This document shows, in pieces, positions 47,653 to 60,100 of a stretch of 64,000 nucleotides of DNA. Position 1 is the stretch's first letter. Each line of letters begins with the position of its first letter. The DNA is from Sanderia malayensis. Taxonomy: Eukaryota > Cnidaria > Scyphozoa > Semaeostomeae > Pelagiidae. A model generated the notes under the pieces. That model saw only the letters and a list, made by a program, of their open reading frames with translations, was not told the DNA's origin and searched no databases. The stretch is taken from contig RQOL01000390.1 of assembly GCA_013076295.1 (NCBI GenBank), positions 1 to 64,000 of the forward strand, given 5' to 3'. Position numbers and translations under genes: made by a program.

Positions 47653-49102
47653 TGCATTTTAATAATCTATATGTGCATAAATATGTCTTTGTTATCTTAC
47701 TTGAATATTGAGAGTCTTGCATGATAAGTTTCCCATTGTAGATATCTTTTTAACCAGAACCTCATAGTGTATGGTGTCTCCTCTTTCATTCACTGTGGAA
47801 GTCCTTGACAAAGTATTTCTGTTTTTTTTTAATCAACAACATTCCAATTGTATATATCATTGACACTTGCTTACGTTTCCAGTATGTAGACACTGTATTA
47901 CATGAACTGTACTACCATCTTACAATGTGTCTTATATCATAAAGAGCTTTCCCATACAATTAACATGCAACCACAGAAACTTATTGAATCCTCAGAACAA
48001 TTACAACATAATGGCAACTTGAAGTAACAAACTTTTTTATAAGGAACCTACATGCATAAGGTAGAAAACTTAAGGAACGTTTACTACTACAGACCAAATC
48101 ACTAAGGCATCTTTTAATTTTTAGTATATTAATATTTCCGCACTATTCAAAATTAGGAAGCCGGTTCCATTGATTTTCAGTACTTTTACATTATTTGAAG
48201 CTTCTTCATGTGTTAACCTCTTATCTTTTCACATAGCAAAACAATGAATTTGAATGCTTTTCTTGCGTCTCTACTAATTATGTCCACCAAATGCCAACTT
48301 CAAATTAAACAACTTTTAGAACTACAAAGTGGTCAAAGAGATCTCAAAATAACGAACTTAAACAATTAGGCCCTCAGCAGCTAGGTCCCTTATAAAAAGA
48401 AGCGTGTATTCTCATCGCAATTGTAATTTGTAATTCTAATAGTTATCGCATAATTCAAAGTTTTGTTGCTCTTGAAAACTACAATCACAATACCATCAAT
48501 GCAACACCACGTAATGTCCTGGAGCTAATACTATTATCATCAGATTTTCACGGGAATTTCGGCGTCCTAGCAACAACAATAGCGGCGCGAAAATTAAAAT
48601 TTTTCTTGCGTCATAGAGGACATAGCGTGCGTAAAAATTTTTTTCAACCCACCACAAGAAAAACAACAATTTACGTAAGTACATGTATTTTTAACGTTGC
48701 TTTTACTTTCACATGAAAATACAGGCTATTTATAACTAAACAGCTTTAAAAAAGCTCAAAGTGCTATATTTTATGTCACAATTGCCATTGCACTGGATAT
48801 TATCACAATAACAATTTTATCCTTAACAGGTTCACTTGAAAAATAGATAAATTTTGTGACTACTGCTACCGTAAGTTCATGTATTCAGTTCTGCGTTTTC
48901 TGCCTGCCTTTAGTCTCTCCTCTTCATTGTAACAAAGATAATTATTATTCATTATCTGCAGAAAATGAAAGTGTGTCATATTAATACATTAAAAGTATAT
49001 ATTATTGTAACATCAACAGAACTGTAGTGGCAAATTCAAACAACCGATACCCTTTTAACTCACCTTTCATTGAATGACAATATATTTATATATAGTGTAA
49101 AC
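47653..49102. promoter_or_regulatory. Intergenic region before gene X, copy 2
   Basis: TATA box CTTATAAAAAGAAGCG at about 48391, then the probable untranslated exon ending TTTAC|GTAAGTAC (about 48675), as in copy 1. About 250 bases at 47880-48190 are not found in copy 1. No further gene is supported. Confidence 0.4.
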
Positions 49103-49791
49103 ATGGATAGTGAAAATGAACTTGCCATCAATGATGAGCCTGCAGCAGTTGAGCCTGCAGCAGTTGGGCCTGCAGCAGTTGAGCCTGCAGCACCTGAAGT
49201 AGCAAAGGAACCCACAGTGGTTTACTGTGGTGAGGAAACTAAGGTAACATTGACAAATACTTTCATCCATATATTGATAAATGTAAATAAATGTTATGCA
49301 TAGATTATGAAACTGCTTTACAAGGAAAAACAATTGTATCCTATGCAAGTCACTGTTTTTAATATATTGTTCTCATATTAATCCTAGCTAATCAATTTTA
49401 CTGACATTGCGTCACTAAAAAGGCAATGTGCCTTCAAGTTCAGTGCCATTAAAAGAGGCACCAAATTTCATTTTGTCAGCACCCAAGATGGGCATTTAAC
49501 AAAGGATGAAATAGCGTAAGTTGCAATGCAATATTTCCATCTCATCTGTGTGTATAACACATTGCTTACTTTCAACTCCTTCTGTAACAATGTCTTTTTC
49601 TCTACAGGAAATCTGAAGAACTAAAAATAAAAATTATAGCAAAAAAAAGATTCAAAAAATATAAAAAACCAGAAAAAAAAATAAAGAAAATAAAGTTGAA
49701 GAGCACACGAGGTGCATGTGGGCAGATGTGCCCACAAAAGAAATTTTGTCCTTGGTCAGGGGCAGAGACAAAAAATAATTGTAAGTGTTAA
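49103..49791 (+). CDS. Accessory gene X, copy 2
   Basis: Exons 49103-49243 (141 bp), 49388-49515 (128 bp) and 49608-49791. The N-terminus has four near-exact repeats of Glu-Pro-Ala-Ala-Val type instead of the Glu/Val run in copy 1. VVYCGEETK, the middle domain and the lysine-rich tail are conserved. Where copy 1 stops (TAG), this copy has TGG and reads 14 codons further to TAA, passing a donor-like AATT|GTAAGT. The true gene may continue by splicing. Confidence 0.5.
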
Positions 49792-49857
49792 TGTTTGTCT
49801 TTTGTTGGTGTTAATGTTTGTCTTTTGTTGGTTTTCTCTCAATGTTATTTGTTTGTT

Positions 49858-50500
49858 TTATTTCATTGTAAAATTGTCCATCATCCTGATAACAGTGAAT
49901 AATAATAATATTGTGGAAAATTATAACAACACTATTACCTTTGAAAAACCATGCATTTCGCCAACAAATATTTGCCACCAACAGTACCTTTAAACTCTTC
50001 TTTCATATGCTGTGACACAAACCCTAAAAATTTGCAACAAATGTATTTCAAAAACCCGTCTTTATAAATGAACTAGATGGCCTTTCGGAAACGTAATGAT
50101 CTCCTATAATTCAATACTTACCTGAAGAACAGTCAAAAATTGCCTCCATTAACATGGGGCTACACAAGTTATGCACCACCTAAAATGCACGAATAGTACA
50201 TGTAATAAAATGTAAAAAGAACAGAATCTTATATCATCTTCAAATACAGACAATGTATCATATCTCTAGCATCCGTTTTTCTTACATGTGGCCTATTCTC
50301 AAGGGATTTTGTCAAATACTATATTTCCTAAAGTCTTATACGCTGGTAAAATGAATCAAAGCTTCACAAATGCTACACATTTATTTTCAAGATTATCTTG
50401 AAAGATCGCAATGATATAATACGCTTTGCAAACCTACTTACCATCGCCATTGACCCTCTCAGGAACAACAAAGATGAAAGGAAGACGCACTAACAGCATG
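49858..50500 (-). CDS. Accessory gene V, minus strand, copy 2
   Basis: Minus-strand blocks: an exon ending at 50442, then 50179-50122 (58 bp), 50059-49939 (121 bp) and 49885-49858 (28 bp, ending TAA). Lengths, splice sites and phases are the same as in copy 1. A single-base deletion in the first exon changes the upstream frame. Unknown function. Confidence 0.45.
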
Positions 50501-50644
50501 TTTTTGTTCAGTTGAGGTTGGTTGATTGTTAGCCAATCCAGCTCAATCAGATAATTACGTCAAAACGAGGCTGCATAACAATAGAATTCGTTGTATGATT
50601 TGATTTATGCTATGTTTCGTCAACGTAGCAATTTTTCATCTTCG

Positions 50645-50686
50645 TGCTTATGTGTCCTAATATTTCATATTAGAACAGCATAAGCA
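50645..50686. repeat. 42-bp imperfect hairpin insertion
   Basis: TGCTTATG at 50645 pairs with CATAAGCA at 50679, and CTAATAT pairs with ATATTAG inside, with two small mismatches. Copy 1 has only the left half. It looks like a template-switch inverted copy rather than a transposon. Confidence 0.75.
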
Positions 50687-50859
50687 TAATAATTCCAAAT
50701 CTTGGATCGCAACGGAACTTGATGCTGAAATAAGACAAAATAAACCTGATAGAAACATTCATTTTGCCATCGCTGAGGGGTAAGTAGAATTTACTTTTAC
50801 TTTCACCCCATTCAAGTTGACATTTAAACTACATGTTTCTTAGGCCAATTGTATTTCAC

Positions 50860-50891
<32 letters not shown>
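50860..50891 (+). repeat. (CTAT)n microsatellite
   Basis: Eight tandem CTAT units. Copy 1 has no array at the matching place. Confidence 0.9.
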
Positions 50892-52031
50892 CATATTAAT
50901 CAGTAAAACCAATAAAGTATCACACTCATTAACATATACTTTCTTGAGGCCAAAATTGACAACTCCGCTTATGTTTCATAGCTTTTTATATTTAATGTTT
51001 TCACAAAGAGTGTTTAATGCTATAGCCACATGTTGCAGTCGCTTCTTTTCACTTTGTGGCTGCCTTCTTTGCCTTACCAACAGCCAAGCCCAATACTCCT
51101 ATGAAACTCCTTTCACCATGCAATTCCCATCCCATTGATGATGATTATGAAGTACTTTTGCTTTGGTTATCCACGGTAACAGGTGCTTATCCTTATGTTC
51201 TATATGATTCAAACTAATGTAAAGCCAATCCCAGCTGTAGATATCTTTGTACTTACTGATTTATTATAGCTTTTCTGGCAAATGCATTACATGATCTGTT
51301 TTCTGTAATGTCATCGAAATATATTTCTTTATTCTTTTTATTTGAATAATTGTAATGAAGGATTACTCACAGATTTCTCTTTTTTATTATATTAGAAAAA
51401 CTATTGTTATTGAGTCATTTTTTTGTATCAGGTTTTATTATTCTAATATACGTTACATAGTAAGTAATTGTTATTCCAGTTACAAATTAATTATGAAGAG
51501 CAATGCTATCAACTATTCAGTAGGCTATTTATCATTATTTTTTCATTGTAATAATTTTATATATTTGTCTCTTTCACTTTGTAGATCTACTGATGTACAT
51601 CATTGTACAAATGCAAGTATTGGAGACTTCATACCTATTGATTTGTCAAAGTCCAATGCATCAGTATCATCTTATCATGGAAACAAAACCATACCTCTGT
51701 AAGTCAACATTAATTTAAATTCTGGATGCTCATCATAGATGTTCCTTTACTGTTTGTATTAGGTTGACAAAGTACCACAGCCAAGTGTCAATACATGCAC
51801 TCAACTAATAGCAGGCTAATTGTTGTTGTCCCTACAACATAACAAACTTTCATCTTGCATCTTATCTATTATACCATCAGTACGAGGCTTAACTGATGAA
51901 AACGAGGATTTTCAAATGAAAACGAGGCTGATCGCTAAAACTAATTTCCAGGCATGTTAAACACTACAATCGTTACAATAGATAGACAGGGGAGCGAGGG
52001 AGAGCCAAACCACTGTACGTGGGGTGGGAAA

Positions 52032-52083
52032 GGGCATGAGCGTCAGCGAATGCAGCACACGAAGTGCACCAACCCCCGGCTAG
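52032..52083 (+). other. Shortened 3' terminal module, element 10
   Basis: GGGCATGAGCGTCAGCGAATG and a changed hairpin (GCACACGAAGTGCACC) run straight to AACCCCCGGCTAG. About 50 bases of the usual module, including the ATTAAACTT part, are missing. The hairpin arms still pair, and the element still abuts a new 5' end. Confidence 0.75.
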
Positions 52084-52174
52084 TCTCTTATATAATAAGA
52101 TTGTTCCACACGTGACCCGCCGACTCTAAACAATGACCTATTGTCTCTTGAACAATCGACGTTCTAAAAACAAT

Positions 52175-53536
52175 GGGATCAAAGGAATTTGGTTGTGAAC
52201 ACAAAGGCTTTTTTTGGGTGGTCAATAAGGGTGCAAATCGGTATAGAAATGATCGCTGCATTGTGCTGATGACAGTGTACTATTTGGCTAATTTCTAACC
52301 CCAGCGGTTCCGGAGTTATGCCCCATTTTGTGCTCCGACTTTCTAGAGAGTTCCCCGGATGGAGTTAATGAGATGCAAAACGAGCAGGGAGAAGCACGTG
52401 CTTTTTTAGTTGAACGGGCGGCAAGTTGCTCGGGTTTAAGCGTGAATACGTGCCGTAAATCAATTGTAAAGACATGTCCATTGTTCTCAGGACCTGTGGA
52501 GACAATGTGTGGACAATTATTTCAAGGTATTTCCTTTATTTGATTGTTTTCGGCTGAAAATAGCACGAGTTTTGTTTTGTTTAACCTCACGTCTTTCTTT
52601 TGGCTCGAGGGCCTAACCAAAACACGAAGACAATTTTGATTTTCTCGGGTCGTTCTGGGTCGATTTTCTCCATTTAAACTTTCCATAACTGTTTATTTAC
52701 ACGAGAACTAAAGTTAAATGGCTTTGTTTTTTTGTTTTATTGATTTTCTCTGTTTTTGGACAGTTTTAGCCGAGATTGGGTTTTGGAGGAAAACACGAAA
52801 TTTTCAAGCAACACGCATGTGTTTTGCATTCGCGAAAAATAAATTTTAACCTGCCACAACTTTGTTTTTTGCACCCAAATACTTTCGATAAATGTTCGCC
52901 AAGCTATTAACTTCATGTTGATATTTTCGTGGGTTCTGTAGGACAAAAATTGGCCACGTTAATTTAATTTGAAAGTTGGTGAATCGTGTTTTAAATGCTA
53001 TTTTTTGCAGGGGCTTGATTTCACGGCTATTTTTGATCAACAAAATCATGTTTTCAACTTCAAAAATATCCAACTAAAATTGCAAAAAGCTTTTCACATG
53101 CACCCAAGTACTTTCGATACTTATTCGCCAAGGTATCAGCTTCTTGTTGGTGTAATTTGAGTTCAAATGGACAAATTTTGACCAAGTTAGGGGAATTTTT
53201 GTGTTTTTAAAGTTGGCTGATGAATAAATTTTTCACGGCTTTGGTGTTGGGCTGCACTAAATACTCTCTTAAAAGTCAAAACAACACAGTTAAGAAATGT
53301 GAATATTTTTATCGGATTCGCTGTTTTCTTAGCTACAGTTTGATATATTTTTTATTACAGATTGAGTTTAAATTTTTCAGGATTGATTAAATTTTTGAAG
53401 GCAACTTTCATTTTCAAACTTCACACTGAAGCTATCAACCTTCAGCTTTCAGGGGGCGGCAGGGTGGGCGCTGGGCGGTGGACTGCGAGGGGGGGAGATC
53501 CGACCTCCCACCTTCACCTTCTTTAGAAATGTGACG
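52175..53536 (+). other. Long-form conserved leader, element 11
   Basis: Contains both the first ACTTTCGATAAATGTTCGCC stretch (about 52881) and a second, diverged copy ACTTTCGATACTTATTCGCC (about 53110), separated by about 230 bases. Other subfamilies keep only one. No supported gene. Confidence 0.55.
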
Positions 53537-55240
53537 TAGTTGTATGTATTGTAGGGTATGTATTGTAGGGTATGTATTGTAGGGAATGTATTGTTGGGTA
53601 TGTAGTGTAGGTTATGTATTGTAGGGTATGTATTGTAGGGTATGTTATGTAGGGCATGTATTGTAGGGTATGTATTGTAGGGTATGTATTGTCGGCTTTG
53701 TATTGTAGGTTATGTATTGTATGGTATGTATTGTAGGGTGTGTTATGTAGGGCATGTATTGTAGGTTATGTATTGTAGGGTTTGTATTGTAGGTTATGTA
53801 TTGTAGGGTATGTATTGTAGGGTATGTAATGTAGGGTTTGTATTGTAGGTATGCATTGTAGGGTATGTATTAGAGGGTATGTATTGTAAGGTATGTATTG
53901 TAGGGTATGTATTGTAGGGTATGTATTGTAGGGTATGTATTGTAGAGTATGTATTGTAGGGTATGTATTATAGGGTATGTATTGTATGGTACGTATTGTA
54001 GGGTATGTATTGTAGGGTATGTATTGTAGGGTATGTATTGTAGGGTATGTATTGTAGGGTATGTATTGTAGGGTATGTATTGTAGGTATGTATGTAGGGT
54101 ATGTATTGTAGGTATGTATTGTAGGGTATGTATTATAGGGTATGTATTCGTATGGGTATGTATTGTAGTAGGGTATGTATTGTAGGGTATGTATTGTAGG
54201 GTATGTATTGTAAGGTATGTATTGTAGGGTATGTATTGTAGGTATGTATTGTAGGGTATGTATTTTAGGTATGTATTGTAGGGTATGTATTGTGGGTATG
54301 TATGTAGGGTATGTATTGTAGGGTATGTATTGTAGGGTATTTATTGTAGGGTATGTATTGTAGGGTATTTATTGTAGGTATGTATTGTAGGTATGTATTG
54401 TAGGTATGTATGTAGGGTATGTATTGTAGGGTATGTATTTAGGGTATGTATTGTAGGGTATGTATTGTATGGTATGTATCGTAGGGGTATGTTTCGTAGG
54501 GTATGTATTGTAGGGTATGTATTGTAGGGTATGTATTGTAGGGCATGTATTGTAGGGTTTGTATTTTAGGGTATGTATTGTAGGGTATGTATTGTAGGGT
54601 ATGTATCGTAGGGTATGTATGTAGGGTATGGTATCGTAGGGGATGTATGTAGGTATGTATTGTAGGTATTTATGTAGGGTATGTTATTTAGGGTATGTAA
54701 TTTAGGGTATTTATTGTGGGTAATTATTGTAGGGTATGTATTGTAGGGTATGTTATGTAGGGTATGTATTGTAGGGTATGTATTGTAGGGTATTTATTGT
54801 AGGGTATGCATTGTAGGGTATGTTTGTAGGGTATGTATTGTAGGGTATGTATTGTAGGGTATTTATTGTAGGGTATGCATTGTAGGGTATGTATTGTAGG
54901 GTATGTATTGTAGGTTATGTTTGGTAGGGTATGTATTGTAGTTATGTATGGTGGTATGTATTGTAGGGTATGTAGTGTAAGTTATGTATTGTAGGGTATG
55001 TAGTGTAGAGTATGTATTGTAGGGTATGTTATGTAGGGTATGTATTGTAGGGTATGTATGTAGGGTATGTATGTATGTATGTATGTATGTATGTAGGGTA
55101 TGTATGTAGGGTATGTATGTATGTATGTATATGTATGTATATATGTATGTCTGTATGTATGTATGTATGTATGTAGGGTATGTATATTATGTATAGTATT
55201 TTATATAGTATATAGGGTATGTATTGATGTATATATTATG
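53537..55240 (+). repeat. Degenerate 14-bp minisatellite and TATG tract, element 11
   Basis: TATGTATTGTAGGG units with many short units (TATGTATTGTAGG, TATGTAGGG) and single-base losses, ending in TATG/TATA sequence at the core boundary. More disordered than the other arrays. Confidence 0.9.
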
Positions 55241-55754
55241 TAAGTATCTATAGTAAGTATGTTAATATTAATATGTAATGCTTCTATTTCTAACTTTTGT
55301 AATTCTTCAAAAAAGATCACTGCAAAACAGACACTGTCCTTCTTTTTGAACAAATGATCTTCAATTAACAAATCTTAAAATGAACTCACCTCACTATAAT
55401 AATGTTCACAAGGAATGACCACAAACATTCACTTTATGTCTGGGCACCTGAAAAACAAGAAGAAATCATGTAATATACTTTATAGCATGTTGGCTCATCT
55501 CATTTTCATGTGGCCTGAAGTCTATAAATGTAAGTAATTTATTGTAACTGCAAATCATTAATTAATTACCTCCACCTCATGTGTTCACCAAGTCAAAAAA
55601 CGTATTAAACCTTCTTACCTTTTGTCAACTTTCCATGGCCTACTCTTATTATTGGTATTTTTACCAGCAGCAATATTTCTGAAGATATAACAGATCACCA
55701 AAAATCAATGTACTTCATTCTCGACGTGTCCAAGAAATGGTGTATTTCTAGATA

Positions 55755-55877
55755 TCATGCATGATAAATGTCTACCAAATTATTTCTTCTTATACTTAGA
55801 GGTTCCCCTTCACAACCACACTTCTCCCCACCATCAACGGAGACAAAGGCCGTTTTTCTCTTCGGTGCCAAGTACAT
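55755..55877 (-). CDS. Possible ORF U, minus strand, copy 3
   Basis: From ATG at 55877 it reads MYLAPKRKTAFVSVDGGEKC, then GCEGEPLSIRRNN and a stop at 55755. The C-terminal residues differ from copy 2 because of a 1-base change. An overlapping plus-strand frame (55768-56127) exists, so strand is uncertain. Confidence 0.25.
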   Translation of the reverse strand: MYLAPKRKTAFVSVDGGEKCGCEGEPLSIRRNNLVDIYHA

Positions 55878-55920
55878 GCTCTTGCTGTTGTTGTGTTCAA
55901 CTGCCTTTCTGTCGAATCGA

Positions 55921-56127
55921 ATGGATCATCATGAGAATAATAATAACAACAACGAGGCACGCCGCCGAATAGAGGCCACAAAACTTTCAAATTGGCGCGA
56001 ATTTAAAATAGCAATTGCGTGTTTACTTTCTTGCTACAGCAAATGTAACATTTTTGTTCAATATCTAACGTTGTTAGAAATTGCAGAAAATAATAATAAT
56101 ACCTATATATTGAAAGAATATTGTTAG
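55921..56127 (+). CDS. Small conserved ORF T, copy 3, 68 aa
   Basis: Starts MDHHENNNNNNEARRRIEAT, then KLSNWREFKIAIACLLSC, and ends TYILKEYC. It matches copy 1 through the hydrophobic part. The frame is open upstream to an ATG at 55768, which would add 51 residues seen only in this copy. Unknown function. Confidence 0.35.
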   Translation: MDHHENNNNNNEARRRIEATKLSNWREFKIAIACLLSCYSKCNIFVQYLTLLEIAENNNNTYILKEYC

Positions 56128-57156
56128 AAAGATTGTTTTACTTGTTATTGGTGAATTGAATGTTGAAATTTACCTTTTCTAAACAATCCTTATTTACACC
56201 GACAGCGTCTTCTTTAAAGCAACGTTGTCTTTCATTGCATCGCAATGCACTGTCTTTTTGCGTTTCTGTCATCTGCTTTTTAGCGTTTCTGTTATGTGGT
56301 TTCTCGGCTAATGTCCAGCCAGTTTTGTTATTAACAAAGTTACGTAAAGTGAAGTTTTTTTATAAAGTAAGTATTTCACTCCTTCACTTCAGCATGACCT
56401 TTGATTCTCATTTCTTCACTCAATCTATCAACATAATAATATACAAGTTGACAATGTTAAACATTCCTTAGTATCAATGGCAACTTTCTGTTTACAAGAT
56501 AATCAATTCATCCAAAACATCTTTCTTCTTTTGTAAAAACAGGTTTTCAAACAAGTTCATTCCTCAGAATATTGGGTGAGTGTGACAAGAATTGTTCCTA
56601 TACAAAGCCTATTTTAATTAATGTTTAAATGCCTCACCCTGTAATGTACATTCATATCCCAAATCTGAAGCTTAGCTACTATATTTAACATGGTATTAAC
56701 AATTGCAACAATTTATTATCAATAGAAAGCAAATTTACTGCATAATGCAAATCAAATCTAGCCTCAATACAAACACATCAAATGTGATTTATACATTTTT
56801 CTTTCCAAAAATGAAAAGGATCATTAACTTCTCCAATTTATACATTATCAAAACTGTTTTCCTTATAGTTGTTAAAGAACACAATAGAAAGAGTGATGTA
56901 GGTCATAAGAGAAGTGCAAATATTTTTATTTGGAAACTTTAAATAACCAATAATTTAATTCAACAATCAAGAGTAATCCCAAACATTTCTTACAATTATG
57001 TTTTAAATTATTTATTTTATCTTGCAGCTCACCACAAAACAACAACCCCATCCAGTTGCTCACAAAAATCACTCTTATTTCAAATTTTAACATTTTCACT
57101 TAAATTGGGTTTCATATAAAACACATTTTTTTCTTTTTTATATCATCTCTCGCAAA
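56128..57156. other. Spacer upstream of Rep/Hel, copy 3
   Basis: AT-rich and collinear with 38195-39180 of copy 2. A frame at 56160-56471 is open but not maintained in copies 1 and 2. No supported gene. Confidence 0.5.
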
Positions 57157-60100
57157 ACGCCAAAAAAAGCCAGAAAAAGCATAACCGGCTCAAGGCACTG
57201 CGATCAAGTAAGGAAAGCAAATCGCCGAAGTCGTGAGAATAACCAACAGCCTCATCCAGTTCATTTACCACCTGATAATATGGTACAGGGAGCAGTGAAT
57301 GATCTTCACCAGTTGCAGCAACAACACCCTCAGCAACCAGCCCCAGAATATCAACCACTCCCACTTCATTATCCACAGATGCAGGCATTGCATGTGCCAT
57401 GGCAACTACCTGCGATGCTTCCCCACTATGGACTTATAGCAGTACCACAACCAATAAACATTGGCTTACAATATCCTGCAGCACTGGCCCCTCAACTTCA
57501 GGTACACAACTCGATAATTTCTGCTAAACGTTTCCAATCACGTCAACCATATATTATACAGCTTTTTGTAATTAGAAACTATCAAAATTAAATCAGTTAT
57601 TATATCAACCACATTATCAATATTTTTCCGTCTGCAGGTACCACCGATGGTTATGCAGTTGCAACCACCCCTTCTGATTCGTAATCATGAAGGTCCGGCA
57701 GCAATACAAACGGCAAATGTGGAGATGCTTAATGTAATTCAAGCTCAAAATGACAATGAGGTAAAACAAAATTTTTAACACAAGTTAACTACAGTTAGGC
57801 AACTCCCTTTTCCATTTACCTATTTCAGACATGTACAATTATAAGTTCCCATGTATATTTATATCAATGGGAACTGTATATTAATAACATTTAAATTTCC
57901 AATAACTAAAAACTTAATATAAATGATTTCATTTAATGTTCATTTCAACAGATACGGCCAATGCAGATGCAACCCGAAACACATATTGAAAATGAAAATA
58001 ATGAAATTGAAAGGCCAGCACAACCTGATGAAATCAACGTGGAACAACACATTCCAATTCCACATGATAATCAGGTAAAACAGACTACCATCACAATTGG
58101 CTTGAAATACACCAGTCATTCTCCATAGGACCATGTCAGGCAATTATTTTGCTCATATATATTGCCTGCTGCTATGGAATTGCAACCCAACCTTGAAAAT
58201 GAGAATGAAGAGAATGAAATAGCGGTACAACCACAAGAAGTTGAAATGCATCACGAAATCCCACCACAACACCAAGATCATGTCCCCCAACCCATGGAAC
58301 ATCAAGAAAGGGAAGTAATTCAACCTATTCTTGAAATTCCTCAATTCTCCCCAATGCCTCATCATCTTGGTAAAATGACCAGGACATGTATTCACTTTGA
58401 AGCAAAGTACTTCCGAGGGAACTCAACACAAGAAAAGAATACAACAAATGTTGTATGGGAGGATTAATAGCTCTCGATCTCATTCAACCCCCCGGCAAAT
58501 GTGATGCATTTATACACTGGAACTACTGATAAATCTAAATATTTTCTCAAAAATGTCCGTAGATACAATTCACTAATGGCAATGGCATCCTGGACAGCTA
58601 ACGTTGTAAGACACGCTAATGCAGGACCACCAGTCATCACCATACATGGAAGTGCATACCATATGACAGGTAAATATAACGTCGCTCTCTTAGTAGCTCT
58701 TATATTATCCTACATTTTCATATAATAGCTTCACGTGATGAAACGGATGTTGACAGAACGCTCAAGTCCTTTCCCAACCAATCTACAATGGATAAGCTCT
58801 CTATGCTTGCCTGAATATGAAAAGTGATCCAATCTTAAATCAAAGCGCTTTATGATGCTTTCATAACAAAGCACTTGCTGCATTGAAAATTGCAGTTGAT
58901 ATAACGAAGTACAATTTAGAATGTTTCCTCCAATTCAACAGGGGTAACTGAAACCAACAGGTCCCGAAAATATGCAGAATTATACATTATGGACACCCAG
59001 CACGCACTCCAAGAACGCCAGAACACAGCCAGAGAACAAAACTTGGACTTAGACATGGTGGCGCTGCTGCAAAACCAATTGATGGCAGTAAATCGGTTTG
59101 CTCAACATTTTAAAACAATGGGAGAAGTACTGGAAGAGCAAAGGCAGCAAGCCATTGCCAATGATCAGCCAATTCCCACATTCAAGATGATTATTACCGG
59201 TCGCCCAGAACGAGATCGAAGATATGATAATCCTACTGCCAGAGAAATTGCAGCAGTCTACACTACACACAATGGCGGTGCTCCTAATCCCGAGAATAGA
59301 GAGCTTCAAATTCGAACAAGGCGTGGTAATCTTATGAAGATTAATGCCTTAGATCCCGTTGCGGATCCTCTAACCTATCCAATGTTGTTCTTTCAGGGTG
59401 ATCGGGGTTACAGCTCGGACCTTCAACGTCTACCTACACGCCGAGGACAAGATCAGGAAAATCCTGATCGTGTCCAACGTGTCAGACTCACAATCGCCGA
59501 ATATTATTCGTACCGAATACAAGTCAGAAATCAACTATCTACGATCCACAGCGCAACACTTCTCTTTCAACAATATCTGGTGGATGCATACACCATAATA
59601 GAAGGAAACAAGCTCAACTGGATTTTGCACAATCAACGGAAATTACGTGCTGACAGTTATCAAGGCCTGATGGATCACCTAAACAGAAGGGCTGAAATCG
59701 AAAATCAAATGGCCAGATGCAAACAATCCCAACGAACCCCTTCTTATTGATGTCGGTCGTGTTGTCATACTTCCCTCATCTTTTTCAGGCAGTCAACGAA
59801 ATATGTACCAGAACTTTCAAGATGCAATGACTATTGTCAGAAAGTATGGCAAGCCTGACATCTTCCCAACCATGACGGCCAATCCCAGATGGAAGGAGAT
59901 TTCAGAGAACATTCTACCACACCAGAAGGCGAAGGACCGCCCTGACATCGTCACACGAGTATTTCAACAGAAACTACAAGAACTACTGGAAGATGTCCTT
60001 CACAAGCACATTCTCGGACACACTGTTGCACATGCATATGTCATCAAATTTCAGAAGAGAGGACTACCACATGCTCACATGATTCTGTTCCTCTCTGAGG

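Larger units (their letters stand above)
50629..51808 (+). pseudogene. Accessory gene Z, copy 2, first exon disrupted
   Basis: Exon 50629-50779 contains the 42-bp hairpin insertion and an in-frame stop. The following exons 51585-51698 and 51763-51808 are intact and end ALN-stop as in copy 1. The intron between 50780 and 51584 contains a TCTA microsatellite. Confidence 0.4.
35982..52083 (+). mobile_element. Helitron with complete-length coding core, copy 2 (element 10)
   Basis: This 16.1-kb element has both ends in the window: TCTATATATAATAAAATG at 35982 and CCCCCGGCTAG at 52083. Order: AACAAT repeats, leader, short minisatellite, core upstream region, Rep/Hel (39181-45252), inverted-repeat block, and accessory genes W, X, V (minus) and Z. 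The 3' module is shortened to about 52 bases. The upstream neighbour does not end in CTAG, so this 5' junction differs from the others. Its Rep/Hel is frameshifted many times. Confidence 0.85.

Noticed and set aside
56160..56471. 103-codon plus-strand frame upstream of Rep/Hel copy 3
   Set aside because: The aligned stretches of copies 1 and 2 carry indels that break it.
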